From Actinomyces naeslundii (GTDB lineage: Bacteria > Actinomycetota > Actinomycetes > Actinomycetales > Actinomycetaceae), in contig NZ_MSRR01000003.1 of assembly GCF_001956585.1 (NCBI RefSeq), positions 207,024 through 271,023 on the forward strand: a DNA stretch of 64,000 bases, written 5' to 3'. The notes beneath the pieces were generated by a model. That model had not been told where the DNA came from. It worked only from the letters and a program-made list of their open reading frames with translations, and did not search any database. Shown here in pieces: positions 16,323 to 29,500 of this stretch (positions within the stretch are counted from its first letter, which is position 1; every line of letters begins with the position of its first letter). Both the position numbers and the translations under genes were made by a program.

Positions 16323-17297
16323 ATGCGTGTGCTTTTCGCCGGAACTCCCGAGGTAGCCCTGCCCACGTTGGAGGCCCTCATCGCCAGTGAGCACGACGTC
16401 GTCGGAGTCCTCACTCGTGCGGACGCACGTAGGGGGCGCGGCCGCACGCTGCACCCCTCACCAGTGGCGGCCGTGGCTCGTCAGGCCGGTCTGGACGTCC
16501 GCACTCCGGCCACGCTCAGGGGAGAGGAGGGCCAGGAGGTAGGGGACTGGATGCGCAGTCTCAAGGCCGACGTCGCTGTCGTGGTCGCATACGGGTGCCT
16601 GGTGCCTACCGATCTGCTGGATGTACCCGAGCACGGATGGTTGAACCTCCACTTCTCCCTGTTGCCGGCCTGGCGCGGAGCCGCACCCGTCCAGCGGGCG
16701 ATCATTGCCGGTGAGGAGGTGACCGGCGCCTGCGTGTTCCGTCTTGAGGAGGGGCTTGACACCGGGCCCGTCTACGGTCGCATCACCGAGGCGATCAGCA
16801 CGACCGACACCAGCGGGGACCTCCTGGAGCGGTTGGCGCGGGACGGAGCCCCTCTGGTGCTCGACGTCCTGCGCTCGGTCGAGGAGGGGAACGCGCATCC
16901 TGAGTCGCAGGACGACGCCCTGGCCACCCTGGCACCGATGCTCTCCGCCGCAGACGGGCTGGTCCGCTGGGAGGACCCTGCGCTGACCATTGACCGTCGG
17001 ATAAGGGGCGTGTGCCCGGCACCTGGAGCTCATACCACCTACCTGGGGGCCAGGTTCCGTCTGGGACCGGTCACTCCGGTTCCGGAGGTGACCGATCTTC
17101 TTCCCGGTCAGCTGCGCGCCACCAAGCGTGAGGTGCTTGTGGGAACCGGTGGTTGCGCCATCCGCCTGGGACAGGTCGCGCCCGCCGGGCGCAGCTGGAT
17201 GCCCGCAGATGCCTGGGCCCGCGGTGCCCGCCCAGAGGTGGGTACCGTCCTGGGGGCTCCGGCCCCTGCCAGTGATGACGGCGAGGGGACGGTCTGA
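16323..17297 (+). CDS. fmt: Methionyl-tRNA formyltransferase
   Basis: Formylates initiator Met-tRNA using 10-formyl-THF. The N-terminal fold starts MRVLFAGTPEVALPTLEAL; the active-site block LNLHFSLLPAWRGAAPVQRAI contains the conserved Asn-His loop; the C-terminal tRNA-binding domain follows. About 324 residues, normal length. The internal ATG at 16323 aligns with the family N-terminus, so the in-frame extension to 16299 is rejected. Its stop overlaps the rsmB start by one base (TGATG). Confidence 0.95.
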   Translation: MRVLFAGTPEVALPTLEALIASEHDVVGVLTRADARRGRGRTLHPSPVAAVARQAGLDVRTPATLRGEEGQEVGDWMRSLKADVAVVVAYGCLVPTDLLDVPEHGWLNLHFSLLPAWRGAAPVQRAIIAGEEVTGACVFRLEEGLDTGPVYGRITEAISTTDTSGDLLERLARDGAPLVLDVLRSVEEGNAHPESQDDALATLAPMLSAADGLVRWEDPALTIDRRIRGVCPAPGAHTTYLGARFRLGPVTPVPEVTDLLPGQLRATKREVLVGTGGCAIRLGQVAPAGRSWMPADAWARGARPEVGTVLGAPAPASDDGEGTV

Positions 17298-18832
17298 TGG
17301 GGGAGCGACCGACACGTCGAGGTGCGGCAGGTGGTCACGGGGGCGGACGTGACCGGGGGAGACGCCCTCGCAAGCCGGGCAGTGGACGAGCGGGAACGCG
17401 GTCACGTTCGCCTCAACGCCGCTCGGACCCGGCTCGTCGGGTCGCGCTGGAGGTGCTCACCCGCGTGCGCCGGGACGACGCCTTCGCCAACCTCCTCCTG
17501 CCCGAGCTGCTGGACTCCGCCGAGCTGGATCGGCGTGATGCCGGCTTCGCCACAGCTCTGACCTACGGGACGCTGCGTCTTCAGGGACGCTATGACGCCA
17601 TGATCGCCACGTGCACTGACCGGCACCTGGAGCAGATCGATCCGGCCGTGCTCGATGTCCTGCGTCTGGGGGCCCACCAGCTCATGGGGATGAGGGTGGC
17701 TCAGCACGCCGCCGTCAGCACCACCGTTGACCTGGCCGCCGACTCCTGCGGGCGTGGAGCCGCCACCTTCGTCAACGCGATCATGCGCCGGCTCAGCGGT
17801 CAGGACCCGGATGCCTGGATGGCGCTCCTGAGCCGGGACGCCCCCGATGAGACGGTGGCCCTGGCGCGCACCCAGTCCCATCCGCAGTGGATCGTCAAGG
17901 CACTGCGGCAGGCACTGGTCACTCATGGTCGCAGCGCCGAGGAGCTGGAGGCGCTCCTGGTCGCTGACAACACCGATCCTGAGGTGGCGCTGTGCGCCCG
18001 CCCCGGCCTCATCGCCCCTGAGGCCCTGGCCAAGACCGCCCGGAAGGCCGACCGGGTTCACGAGGTCGAGCCGCGGCTGGGGCGGATCAGTCCTCTGGCC
18101 GTCGTCCTGGTCGGGGGAGACCCCGGCAGGATCGAGGCGATCCGGGACTCGCGGGCAGGGGTTGAGGACGAGGGTAGCCAGCTGGTTGCGCTCATCGCCG
18201 CCGAGGCCCCGCTCGAGGGCCGTGACGAGCGCTGGCTCGATCTGTGCGCTGGTCCCGGAGGCAAGGCTGCGCTGCTGGCCGCACGTGCGGCTCAGAAGGG
18301 CGCTCACCTGCTCGCCAACGAGGTGAGCCCTCATCGGGCGGACCTGGTGCGCTCCGCCCTGCGTGCGGTGCCGCCGGATACGGCCCACGTGCGTTGCGGT
18401 GACGGGCGGGATCTCGGGCGCGACGAGCCCGGCAGGTACGACCGGGTTCTGGTCGACGCGCCCTGCACAGGGCTGGGATCCCTGCGTCGTCGGCCGGAGG
18501 CCCGGTGGCGACGTCAGCCCGGGGACGTCACCGTCCTGGCCGAGCTCCAGCGCGAGCTACTGACCAGTGCGCTGCGCGCCGTGCGGCGCGGGGGAGTGGT
18601 GACCTATGTGACCTGCTCACCCCACGCCCTCGAGACGAGCCTCGTGGTGCGTGACGTCACTCGCCTTCTGGCACACGAGGGCCTGAGCACTGAGATTCTG
18701 CATGCCGGTGACGTCGCCACCCGTCTGGCGCCTCAGCCTCCGGCCGGTGCTGACTGCGAGATGCTTCAGCTCTGGCCGCACCTCGATGGCACCGACGCCA
18801 TGTTCTGCGCCGTTCTGCGCCGCACCAGCTGA
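17297..18832 (+). CDS. rsmB: 16S rRNA m5C967 methyltransferase RsmB
   Basis: SAM-dependent rRNA methyltransferase with an N-terminal NusB-like domain (RRVALEVLTRVRRDDAFAN, LLPELLDSAELDRRDAGF) and a C-terminal Fmu domain. LDLCAGPGGKAALLA binds SAM; VDAPCTGLGSLRRRPEARW and VTYVTCSPH carry the two catalytic cysteines. The 511-residue length includes a basic Gly/Arg-rich N-terminal tail of about 45 residues (GGHGGGRDRGRRPRKPG) not usual in E. coli homologues. Translationally coupled to fmt. Confidence 0.93.
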   Translation: MGERPTRRGAAGGHGGGRDRGRRPRKPGSGRAGTRSRSPQRRSDPARRVALEVLTRVRRDDAFANLLLPELLDSAELDRRDAGFATALTYGTLRLQGRYDAMIATCTDRHLEQIDPAVLDVLRLGAHQLMGMRVAQHAAVSTTVDLAADSCGRGAATFVNAIMRRLSGQDPDAWMALLSRDAPDETVALARTQSHPQWIVKALRQALVTHGRSAEELEALLVADNTDPEVALCARPGLIAPEALAKTARKADRVHEVEPRLGRISPLAVVLVGGDPGRIEAIRDSRAGVEDEGSQLVALIAAEAPLEGRDERWLDLCAGPGGKAALLAARAAQKGAHLLANEVSPHRADLVRSALRAVPPDTAHVRCGDGRDLGRDEPGRYDRVLVDAPCTGLGSLRRRPEARWRRQPGDVTVLAELQRELLTSALRAVRRGGVVTYVTCSPHALETSLVVRDVTRLLAHEGLSTEILHAGDVATRLAPQPPAGADCEMLQLWPHLDGTDAMFCAVLRRTS

Positions 18833-18871
18833 CCCACGACGACACCTTCAGCACACGATGAGGAGCACCCG

Positions 18872-19561
18872 ATGACGGCTATCCACCCCTCCATCCTCAA
18901 CTGCGACATCGCGCATCTGGCCGATGAGCTCGATCGGGTCGCGGGTGCCGACGGTACGGGTGGAGCGGACGGGATCCACGTCGACGTGATGGACAACCAC
19001 TTCGTGCCCAACCTGTCCTGGGGGCTGCCCGTGGTCGAGGCGGTGCTCGCCCACACCTGTCTGCCCGTGGATGCCCACCTCATGATCCGCGACGCCGACC
19101 GTTGGGCCCCGGCCTATGCCGAGGCGGGCTGCCAGATCGTCACCCCCCATGCCGAGGCCACCACGGCGCCGGTGCGCCTGGCGCGCGAGCTTCACCGGCT
19201 CGGTGCTGGTGCGGGAATAGCCTTGAGGCCCGCCACCCCGCTGGAGGCCGTTGCCGACGTGCTGGGGGAGTTCGACCTGCTCCTGCTCATGACCGTGGAA
19301 CCGGGCTTCGGGGGCCAGCCCTTCATCGAGTCGATGATGCCCAAGATCCGCCGCGCTCGTGAGCTGGTCGGATCCAGTGGGCTCGATCTGCGTCTGCAGG
19401 TCGACGGTGGCATCACCTCCCAGACGATCGAGCGCGCGGCCGAGGCCGGGGCCGACGTCTTCGTCGCCGGCTCAGCGGTCTACCGGGTCGACGACGCTCT
19501 GGCCGCCATTGCCGAGCTGCGCGAGGCGGCAGCCACCCATCGACACGATCACGGCCGCTAA
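18872..19561 (+). CDS. rpe: Ribulose-phosphate 3-epimerase
   Basis: Interconverts ribulose-5-phosphate and xylulose-5-phosphate. Complete TIM-barrel motif set: [51 protein letters not shown] and LQVDGGI. 229 residues, normal length. It follows rsmB by 39 bases, with a ribosome site GATGAGGAG ahead of ATG 18872. The same fmt-rsmB-rpe order is common in actinobacteria. Confidence 0.95.
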   Translation: MTAIHPSILNCDIAHLADELDRVAGADGTGGADGIHVDVMDNHFVPNLSWGLPVVEAVLAHTCLPVDAHLMIRDADRWAPAYAEAGCQIVTPHAEATTAPVRLARELHRLGAGAGIALRPATPLEAVADVLGEFDLLLLMTVEPGFGGQPFIESMMPKIRRARELVGSSGLDLRLQVDGGITSQTIERAAEAGADVFVAGSAVYRVDDALAAIAELREAAATHRHDHGR

Positions 19562-19964
19562 CGATTCGCTGACAAGCACTGGCGGGTCGCCACTGGTCGC
19601 TATGTAATGCCACAGCCCTCAGCCCTGAGGAAGGAGGTGTGTATGAGACGGATGTGACAGATGAGATGCCTAGGCGGTCCCCCCGACAATCCTTGTGGGA
19701 AACCTCAAAGGGCTTCGGAAGGCGAAAGACGCCTTTGCAAGGCGCCGGTTATGCCGCACCATCGCTGGGGTCTCGGTTGTTACACCAACGCAACTCTCAA
19801 TCTTTGTGAGGTTTCCACAAATGGATTGTGGCACCCTGAGCACGTAACGTCGTCATCCAGCGGATCCGTCAACCTGCGCTTGTAGGGAAGGCACGGATCC
19901 CACCACCCCGGCCCATGGAGGGCCCCGCCGTCAACCCGGCACCGTCCAGGCAAGGAGACTCTTG
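19562..19964. other. Intergenic region with inverted-repeat element
   Basis: A gap of about 400 bases between rpe and the carboxylase operon without a convincing gene. It holds a 144-bp inverted-repeat element (19686-19829) and, at the end, AAGGAG ahead of the carboxylase start. The promoter of the carboxylase genes must be here, but no clear consensus was found. Confidence 0.6.
19686..19829. repeat. 144-bp inverted-repeat element (MITE-like or structured RNA)
   Basis: Left arm ACAATCCTTGTGGGAAACCT (19686-19705, continuing CAAAG) pairs with the right arm 19802-19829 (CTTTGTGAGG TTTCCACAA, then GGATTGT), about 25 bp with three small bulges. The loop contains a smaller stem AGGCG-aaaga-CGCCT. 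The arrangement fits either a small non-autonomous transposable element or a long RNA hairpin in the leader of the carboxylase operon. No target duplication seen. Confidence 0.5.
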
Positions 19965-21812
19965 GTGACCCTCTCCCGCATCCTCGTCGCCAACCGCGGC
20001 GAGATCGCACTACGTGTCGTGCGAACCGCCCGCGATCTCGGGGCGACATCGATCCTCCCGTACACGCCCGAGGACCTCATGAGCCCCGCGGCCGAGCTCG
20101 CCGACGAGGCCTACGCGATGCCGGAGGGCTCGTCGTACACCGACGCGGCGGCAGTCCTCGAGCTGGCCCGCACCACAGGCGCTGACGCTGTCCACCCCGG
20201 CTACGGATTCCTGTCTGAGGACGCCGACTTCGCCCGTTCGATCATCGAGGCCGGCATCACCTGGGTCGGTCCGTCACCCGAGGCCATGGACGCACTGGGG
20301 GACAAGATGAGTGCCCGCGCCACCGCTGAGCGGGCCAAGGTGGCCCCGGTGCCCGGCATCACCGACTCAGTCACCGATGCTGAGACCGTCATCAGCTTTG
20401 CCGGCACCCATGGCTACCCGGTCGCTCTCAAGCGCACCGACGGCGGTGGTGGGCGCGGCATCACTGTGCTGCACAACGATGACGAGGTCAGGTCCACCCC
20501 CGCCTTCGAGTCCGCAGCACTGGGGGGAGGCACCCTCATCCTGGAGCGCTTCGTCACGGCTGCACGCCACATCGAGACCCAGTGCGCCCGAGACTCCCAC
20601 GGCGGCTTCGCCGTCGTCTCCACCCGCGACTGCTCCTTGCAGCGACGCAACCAGAAGCTCCTCGAGGAGGCCCCGGCCCCCTTCCTGCCCGAGGGCGCTC
20701 ACGACCGTCTCGTCGAGGCCTCCCGCCGCCTCCTGGAGACGGTCGACTACGTCGGAGTAGCCACCTGTGAGTTCCTCCTGACCCCCGAGGAGGACCTCTG
20801 GTTCCTGGAGGTCAACCCCCGTCTCCAGGTGGAGCACTGCGTCTCCGAGGAGGTCACGGGGACCGACCTGGTCGAGCTCCAGCTGCGCATCGCCGAGGGC
20901 GGTCACCTCGGTGAGATCAACGAGCCCCGCGGCCACAGCCTCGAGCTGCGCATCACCTGCGAGGACCCCTCCCGTGGCCTGGCGCCCTCCACCGGTGCCA
21001 TCACCCGCCTGCGCTGGCCGGCCGGCCCCGGCATCCGCATCGAGTCGGGAGTCACCGAGGGCGACGTCGTCACCCCGATGTTCGACCCGATGCTCGCCAA
21101 GATCGTCGTCACCGGCGCCACCCGTGAGCAGGCCATCGCCCGCGCCCGGCGCGCCCTGCGGGAGACGGTCGTCGAAGGCGTCACCGTGTGCACCGCTCTG
21201 CACGCCGAGGTCCTGGAACGCCCGGCCTTCACCAACCCCGACGCGTCCGGACGCCTGACGGTGACCACGCGGTGGATCGAGAACGAGGTACTGCCCGAGC
21301 TCGCTGACGCCGGCGCTCCGGCAGACGCCGACGGTTCTCAGGCCGCCCCGGAGGCGGTCACCAACCCGCGTACCCGCTCCAGCTACATCATCGAGCTCAA
21401 TGGCCGCCGGATGCAGCTGACCCTTCCTGACGGGATCCTCGCCCCCTCCAATCCGGCGCGCGGCTTCAGCCCGCGCAGCAACCGGGCCCAGCCGTTACGT
21501 GGTCGCTCCGGAGGGACCACGCGCTCGGCTCGCGGTGGCGCCTCCGGTGAGACCGAGTCGACAGGCTCCGAGCCCGGCGTCATCGCCGCCCCCATGCAGG
21601 CGATCGTCACCCGTATCTGTGTGGAGCCCGGCCAGCAGGTCTGTCAGGGCGATCTGCTCGTGGTCCTGGAGTCCATGAAGATGGAGAACTACGTCCACGC
21701 GCCCAGTGACGGCACCATCTCGGAGATCCCCGTCGGTGCCGGACGCACGGTCTCCGCCGGTGATGTCCTGGTGCGCATGCACACCCCCGAGAACAGCCCC
21801 GAGGAGGCCTGA
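19965..21812 (+). CDS. Acyl-CoA carboxylase alpha subunit (biotin carboxylase + BCCP)
   Basis: Carboxylates its own biotin with ATP and bicarbonate, feeding the beta subunit that makes malonyl-CoA (or methylmalonyl-CoA). The biotin carboxylase domain occupies residues 1-450: SRILVANRGEIALRVVRTAR, GYGFLSEDADFA, KRTDGGGGRGI, FLEVNPRLQVEH. After a variable linker, the BCCP domain has VVLESMKMENYV with biotinyl Lys572. GTG 19965 is favoured over TTG 19962 because AAGGAG is 7 bases upstream. First gene of a carboxylase-FAS-AcpS block. Confidence 0.92.
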   Translation: MTLSRILVANRGEIALRVVRTARDLGATSILPYTPEDLMSPAAELADEAYAMPEGSSYTDAAAVLELARTTGADAVHPGYGFLSEDADFARSIIEAGITWVGPSPEAMDALGDKMSARATAERAKVAPVPGITDSVTDAETVISFAGTHGYPVALKRTDGGGGRGITVLHNDDEVRSTPAFESAALGGGTLILERFVTAARHIETQCARDSHGGFAVVSTRDCSLQRRNQKLLEEAPAPFLPEGAHDRLVEASRRLLETVDYVGVATCEFLLTPEEDLWFLEVNPRLQVEHCVSEEVTGTDLVELQLRIAEGGHLGEINEPRGHSLELRITCEDPSRGLAPSTGAITRLRWPAGPGIRIESGVTEGDVVTPMFDPMLAKIVVTGATREQAIARARRALRETVVEGVTVCTALHAEVLERPAFTNPDASGRLTVTTRWIENEVLPELADAGAPADADGSQAAPEAVTNPRTRSSYIIELNGRRMQLTLPDGILAPSNPARGFSPRSNRAQPLRGRSGGTTRSARGGASGETESTGSEPGVIAAPMQAIVTRICVEPGQQVCQGDLLVVLESMKMENYVHAPSDGTISEIPVGAGRTVSAGDVLVRMHTPENSPEEA

Positions 21813-21815
21813 ACC

Positions 21816-23435
<1,620 letters not shown>

Positions 23436-23538
23436 ATCCCGCTTGCAGGCAGGTCCTGCGCCTTCACCCGATCCCCGTTCTGGTAACCGTTCCGAGACCT
23501 CCGACCACGCCGTCGCAACACCGAAGGACACCACTACC

Positions 23539-26500
23539 GTGCACACGACCTCGCAAGCCCCCAGCCCCGCGACCACAATCGCTGAGCGCCTGAGTGGAGG
23601 CGAGCCCTACATCATCACCTTCGGAGGCCAGGCCACTCCTTGGCGTCAGACACTGGCCGACCTGGTCTCCCTGGACCAGGCCCTGGCCGACGACGTCGTC
23701 ACGGTCGACCGGGCCGTGGCCGAGCGCCTGGCCCCCGTGGCCACCGACCTGCTCACCGTGACCCCGCGCGGCTCACGGCTCCTGAACGACGAGGCCGCAC
23801 CGGTCGTGCCCCAGCACCGCACGACCGCCGACAGCGCCGACGTCTCCGTACCCGGCATCCTCATGGCTCAGCACGCGGCCCTGGCCTCGCTGCCGGCGGC
23901 CGGGATCGACACCACCGCCCACGCCCCGGTGGGCGCCATCGGTCACTCCCAGGGTGTCCTGGGCGTCAGCCTTCTTGACGCCGTACGGGCCGGGAACGGC
24001 GAGGGCGTCATCGAGGTTCACGCCATCGCCCGCCTCATCGGCGCCGCCGCCACCCGCGCAACCCGCCGCCTCGACCTGGGCACCGTGGGGGAGTCCACCC
24101 CCATGCTCTCGGTTCGCGGTGTGACCCGCAGCGTGCTCGACTCCGTCCTGTCCCGGGTGCCGGGATCCGAGCGGATCTCCGTGGGCGTGACCAACGGGCT
24201 CCAGGCCCACATCCTCTCCGGACGCCCAGCCGACCTCGAGCGCGTCGTCACCGCTTTGGAGGCCGCTGCCGCCCGCAGCGCCAAGGCCCGCAAGGACCGC
24301 CGCCGCGGCGGTGCCGTCCTGGCCCCGGTCACCGAGTTCCTCACCACCTCGGTCCCCTTCCACACCCCGCTGCTGGCCGGCGCCGTCGACGACGTCGCCA
24401 CCTGGGCGGCCGCCTGTGGCCTGGACGAGAAGCTCGCCCGGGATCTGGCAACCGCCGTGCTCATCGACCCGGTGGACTGGCCCGGTCTGGTCACCGGGTC
24501 GCTCGGGACCGGATCGGCCGCCCCGGTGCGCACCGTCCTGGACCTGGGACCGGGCAACGTCCTGGTCCGACTCACCGAGGGTGTCGTGGCCGGAACCGGC
24601 ACGACCGTCGTGCCTGCTGGGACTGCCAAGGCCATCGATGACCTCGACCGCGCCGGCGCGGCCCCCCGGCCCAGCGTCGACCGCTCCCGCTTCGCTCCGC
24701 GCATCACCCGCCTGCCCGATGGCCGTCTCACCCTCGACACCGCCTTCACCCGCCTGACCGGACGCAGCGCCGTCCTCCTGGCGGGCATGACCCCCACCAC
24801 CGTGGACCCGGCCATCGTGGCCGCCGCCGCCAACGCCGGGTACTGGGCCGAGCTCGCCGGTGGCGGTCAGACCACCCCCGCCGTGCTGACCGAGAACCTC
24901 GAGGGTCTGGAGGAGGCGCTCGAGCCCGGGCGCACCGCGGCCTTCAACGCCATGTTCATGGACCGCTACCTGTGGAACCTGCACCTGGGGACCCAGCGCC
25001 TGCTGTCCAAGGCCCGCGCCGGCGGCGCCCCCATCGACGGCATCACCATCTCCGCCGGGATCCCCGAGCTCGACGAGGCCACCGCCCTGCTCGAGCGCCT
25101 CCACGCCGAGGGCTTCCCCTACATCGCCTTCAAGCCCGGCACCGTGGACCAGATCCGTCAGGTGCTGGCCATCGCGCGCGCCGTGCCCGACAGCCCCGTC
25201 ATCATCCAGATCGAGGACGGGCACGCCGGTGGCCACCACTCGTGGGAGGACCTGGACACCATGCTCCTGGCCACCTACGACGCCATCCGCGCCGTGACCA
25301 ACGCCGTGCTCGTCGTCGGAGGCGGAATCGGCACGCCCGCCCGCGCCGCCGACTATCTCACCGGCCGCTGGGCCGAGGCCTACGGAACGGCCGCGGCCCC
25401 CGTCGACGGCGTCATGATCGGCACCGCCGCGATGACCTGCCTGGAGGCCAAGACCAACGACGACGTCAAGCAGCTCCTCGTCGACACCCCCGGGATCCCC
25501 GAGGACTCCGGGGTCGAGGGCGGCTGGGTCGCCTCCGGGGAGTCCATCGGCGGCATGACCTCAGGCCTGTCCCACCTGCGCGCCGACCTCTACGAGATCG
25601 ACAACTCCTCGGCCCGGGCCTCGCGCCTCATCCAGGAGCTCGCCGGTGACGAGGCCGCCATGGCCGCTCGCCGCCAGGAGATGATCGAGGCCCTGGCCAA
25701 GACCGCCAAGCCCTACTTCGGCGACGTCGAGGAGATGACCTACCTTGAGTGGGCCACCCGCTACGCCGAGCTGTGCGTCGCCCCCCACGAGGGTTGCTCC
25801 GCCACCCGCGCGGACTGGGCCGACGAGGGCTGGTACGACCGCTTCCTCGACCTGCTGCACCGCATCGAGGCGCGCCTGAGCCAAGCCGACCACGGCGAGA
25901 TCCCCACGCTCTTTGCCGACTACGACGCCGTCATCGACTCCGACGCCGCTCTGGCAGCCCTGGCCGAGCGCTACCCGTCAGCCGTCTCCACCCTGGTGGA
26001 GCCCGTCGACGCCGCCTGGTTCGTCGACCTGTGCCGCAAGCACCCCAAGCCCGTGCCCTTCGTGCCCGTGGTCGACGCCGACATCCTGCGCTGGTGGGGC
26101 ACTGACTCCCTGTGGCAGTCCCAGGACCCGCGCTACACCGCTGACCAGGTGCGCATCATCCCCGGGCCCGTCGCCGTCGCCGGCATCACCACCATCAACG
26201 AGCCGGTCGGTGAGCTGCTGGGCCGCTTCGAGACCGCCGCCGTCGAGGCCCTGCGTGAGGCCGGCACCGGCGAGCAGGAGGCCGCCGGTCGTCTGGGCGC
26301 CGCCCCCGCCGTGGCCGACGGGGCTCTGGCCGCCCCTGTGGCCGATGCCAAGGAGCTCGTCCAGGTCACCCCCCACGTCCTGTGGAACGGTCACCTGACG
26401 GTCAACCCGGCCACCGTCCTGGATGACGACGCCTACAACGTCGTCGCCCGCCCGGACGTGGCCGAGGACGCCTACGACCTCGACATCCGCCTCGACACCC

Positions 26501-29500
26501 ACTGGGACGGCACTCCCGGTGGAGAAGACATCCACGCGGTGCGCCGCCTCGTGGTGCCGCTGCGACTCGCCCGTGCCTGGGACGGGGCCGCCCCGCTGGT
26601 CGACCCCGAGCGCATCAGCGAGACGATGAACGACCTGCTGCGCGCCACCGCCGGTGTGGGCGCCGTGTCCATCACGGGCGACGACGTCGACCACCTGCCC
26701 GAGGTCCGCCCCGCGCAGGCCGGTGCCACCGACGCCCTGGGACGCCCCACCACCCAGCCCTTCGGCACCATCCACGGCTCCTTCACGCTGGCCGGAACCC
26801 TGGGCCATGACCATGCCTCGGTCACCGCCGACGCGCTGCCGGTGGACCTCTCGGCCGCTCCCTTCGTCCCCGACGCCCTGCTCGGCCCCTGCTGGCCCGT
26901 GGTCTACGCGGCTCTGGGCAGCGTGGTCGAGGACGGCATGCCGCTCATCGAGGGGCTCCTCGGTGCGGTTCACCTGGACCACACCATCGACCTGCACCTC
27001 ACTCTCCACCAGCTCCAGAAGGCTGCGGCCACCACCAGTCCCACGATCAACGTCACCGGATGGGTCGCGGCCCTGGAGGAGTCCAGCGCCGGCCGCGTCG
27101 TCGACGTGCGCCTGGAGCTGACCGACGCGGGCGACGGCACCCTCGTGGCGCTGATGCGCGAGCGCTTCGCCATCCGCGGCCGGGCCTCCGGCAACGCCGT
27201 GCCCAGCGCGCCCGAGCTGGCCGGTGGCACCGGACGCGAGACCGCCCCGGCCGCCCGCCGCATCCTGCGCCGCACCACTGTCACCGCACCTGCGGACATG
27301 ACGGCCTTCGCCCGGGTCACCGGCGACTTCAACCCGATCCACACGTCCTACAACGCCGCCCACGTGGCCGGTATGGACGCCCCGCTCGTCCACGGCATGT
27401 GGCTGTCGGCCACCGCCCAGCAGGTGGCGGCCTCCACTGCGGCCGACGGCTCGCGCCACGTCCTGGCCGGCTGGACCTACGTCATGACCGGCCCGGTGGA
27501 GCTGAGCGACGACGTCGAGATCACCGTGGAGCGCACCGGCCTGGTGGTCGGCGGCGGCTACGTCCTGGAGGTCGTCTGCCGTATCAACGGTGAGGTCGTC
27601 TCCCGCGGCACCGCCGTCACGACGCCCGAGCCCACCGCCTACATCTACCCCGGCCAGGGCATCCAGGCCCCCGGCATGGGCCTGGACGAGATGAGCTCCT
27701 CCAAGGCCGCTCGTGAGGTCTGGGAGAGGGCGGACGCCCACACCCGCGCCGAGCTCGGCTTCTCCGTCATCAACCTGGTGCGCGACAACCCCACCGAGAT
27801 GACCGCCCGCGGCGTCACCTACCGGCACCCCGAGGGCCTGCTCAACCTCACCCAGTTCACCCAGGTGGCTCTGGCCACTGTGGCCATGGCGACCACTGCG
27901 CGCCTGGCCGAGGCGGGGGCCCTGGTGGACAACGCCGCCTTCGCCGGCCACTCCCTGGGCGAGTACACGGCCCTGAGCGCCTACGGGCGCGTCATGCCCG
28001 TGGAGACGACGATCTCGATCGTCTTCCAGCGCGGCTCCACCATGCACTCACTGGTGCCCCGCGACGCCGACGGCGCCTCGAACTACCGGATGGGTGCGCT
28101 GCGCCCCAACCAGGCCGGGATCAAGGCCGACGAGGTCGAGGCCTACGTGAAGTCGATCTCCCAGGAGACCGGCGAGTTCCTCCAGATCGTCAACCACAAC
28201 CTGGCCGGCGTCCAGTACGCCGTCGCCGGCACGATCAAGGGTCTGGACGCCCTGGCAGCGGACGCTCGTGCCAAGGCCAAGGCTCGCGGCGGCAAGAACC
28301 CCTTCATGTTCGTGCCTGGCATCGACGTGCCCTTCCACTCCGAGGTGCTGCGCCCCGGCGTACCGGAGTTCCGGGGACGCCTGCTCGAGCTCGTCCCCGA
28401 CGACCTCGACATCGAGCGTCTCGTGGGCCACTACGTGCCCAACCTGGTGGCGCGTCCCTTCGCGCTGACCCAGGACTTCGCCCGCTCGATCCTCGAGGTC
28501 GTCCCCTCCGAGCCGATTGAGGAGATCCTGGCCGACTGGGACTCCTGGGTGAAGCGTCCCACCGAGCTGGCCCGGGTGCTGCTGGTCGAGCTCCTGGCCT
28601 GGCAGTTCGCATCCCCGGTGCGATGGATCGAGACCCAGGAGGTCCTGCTGTCCTCCCTGAGCGAGGGCGGCCTGGGGATCGAGCACGTCGTCGAGGTCGG
28701 CCTGGCCAATTCGCCCACCCTGGCGAACCTGGCCACCAATACCCTGCGCCTGCCTCAGCACGCCGGACGCCACGTCACCGTGCACAACGCCCGCCGCGAT
28801 GAGGCCCGGGTCCTGGCAACCGACACCGACCCGGCCGTGGAGCTCACCGAGCCGGAGTTCGATGCCCCGGTCACCGAGGAGCCCGCTTCCGAGACCGGCG
28901 CTCCTGCCGAGACCGCCCCGGCCGAGCAGGCCCCTGCTCCCGCGGCCGAGGCCGCACCCGCTCCGGCGGCTTCTGCCGCCGGCGGACCGGTGGACGACCT
29001 GTCCTTCGGTGCGACCGACGCCCTGACGGTGCTCCTGGCCCACGCCTCGCGCATCCGTCCCGAGCAGATCGGCGCCACCGACACCACCGAGACGCTCACC
29101 AACGGGGTCTCCTCGCGCCGTAACCAGCTCCTCATGGACCTGGGCACCGAGCTCGAGCTCGCCTCCATCGACGGTGCCGCCGACGCCGACATGACCACCC
29201 TGGCCGCCACGGTTGCCAAGGGGGCCCCCGGCTACAAGGCCTTCGGCCCGGTCCTCACCGAGGCCATCCGTGTGGGCCTGGGCCGCCTCCTGGGTCCCTC
29301 CGGCGTGCGCGCCTCCCGGATCGCCGACCGTGTCACCGGGACCTGGGGCCTGGGACAGGGCTGGGTCTCCCACGTGACCGCCGCCGTGTTCCTGGGCACC
29401 CGGGAGGGAGCCTCCATGCGTGGCGAGGACCTGGCCTCCCTGGGATCCTCGGCCCCGCTGACCAGCGCCGGCGCCGTCGACACCCTCATTGACGCCGCCG

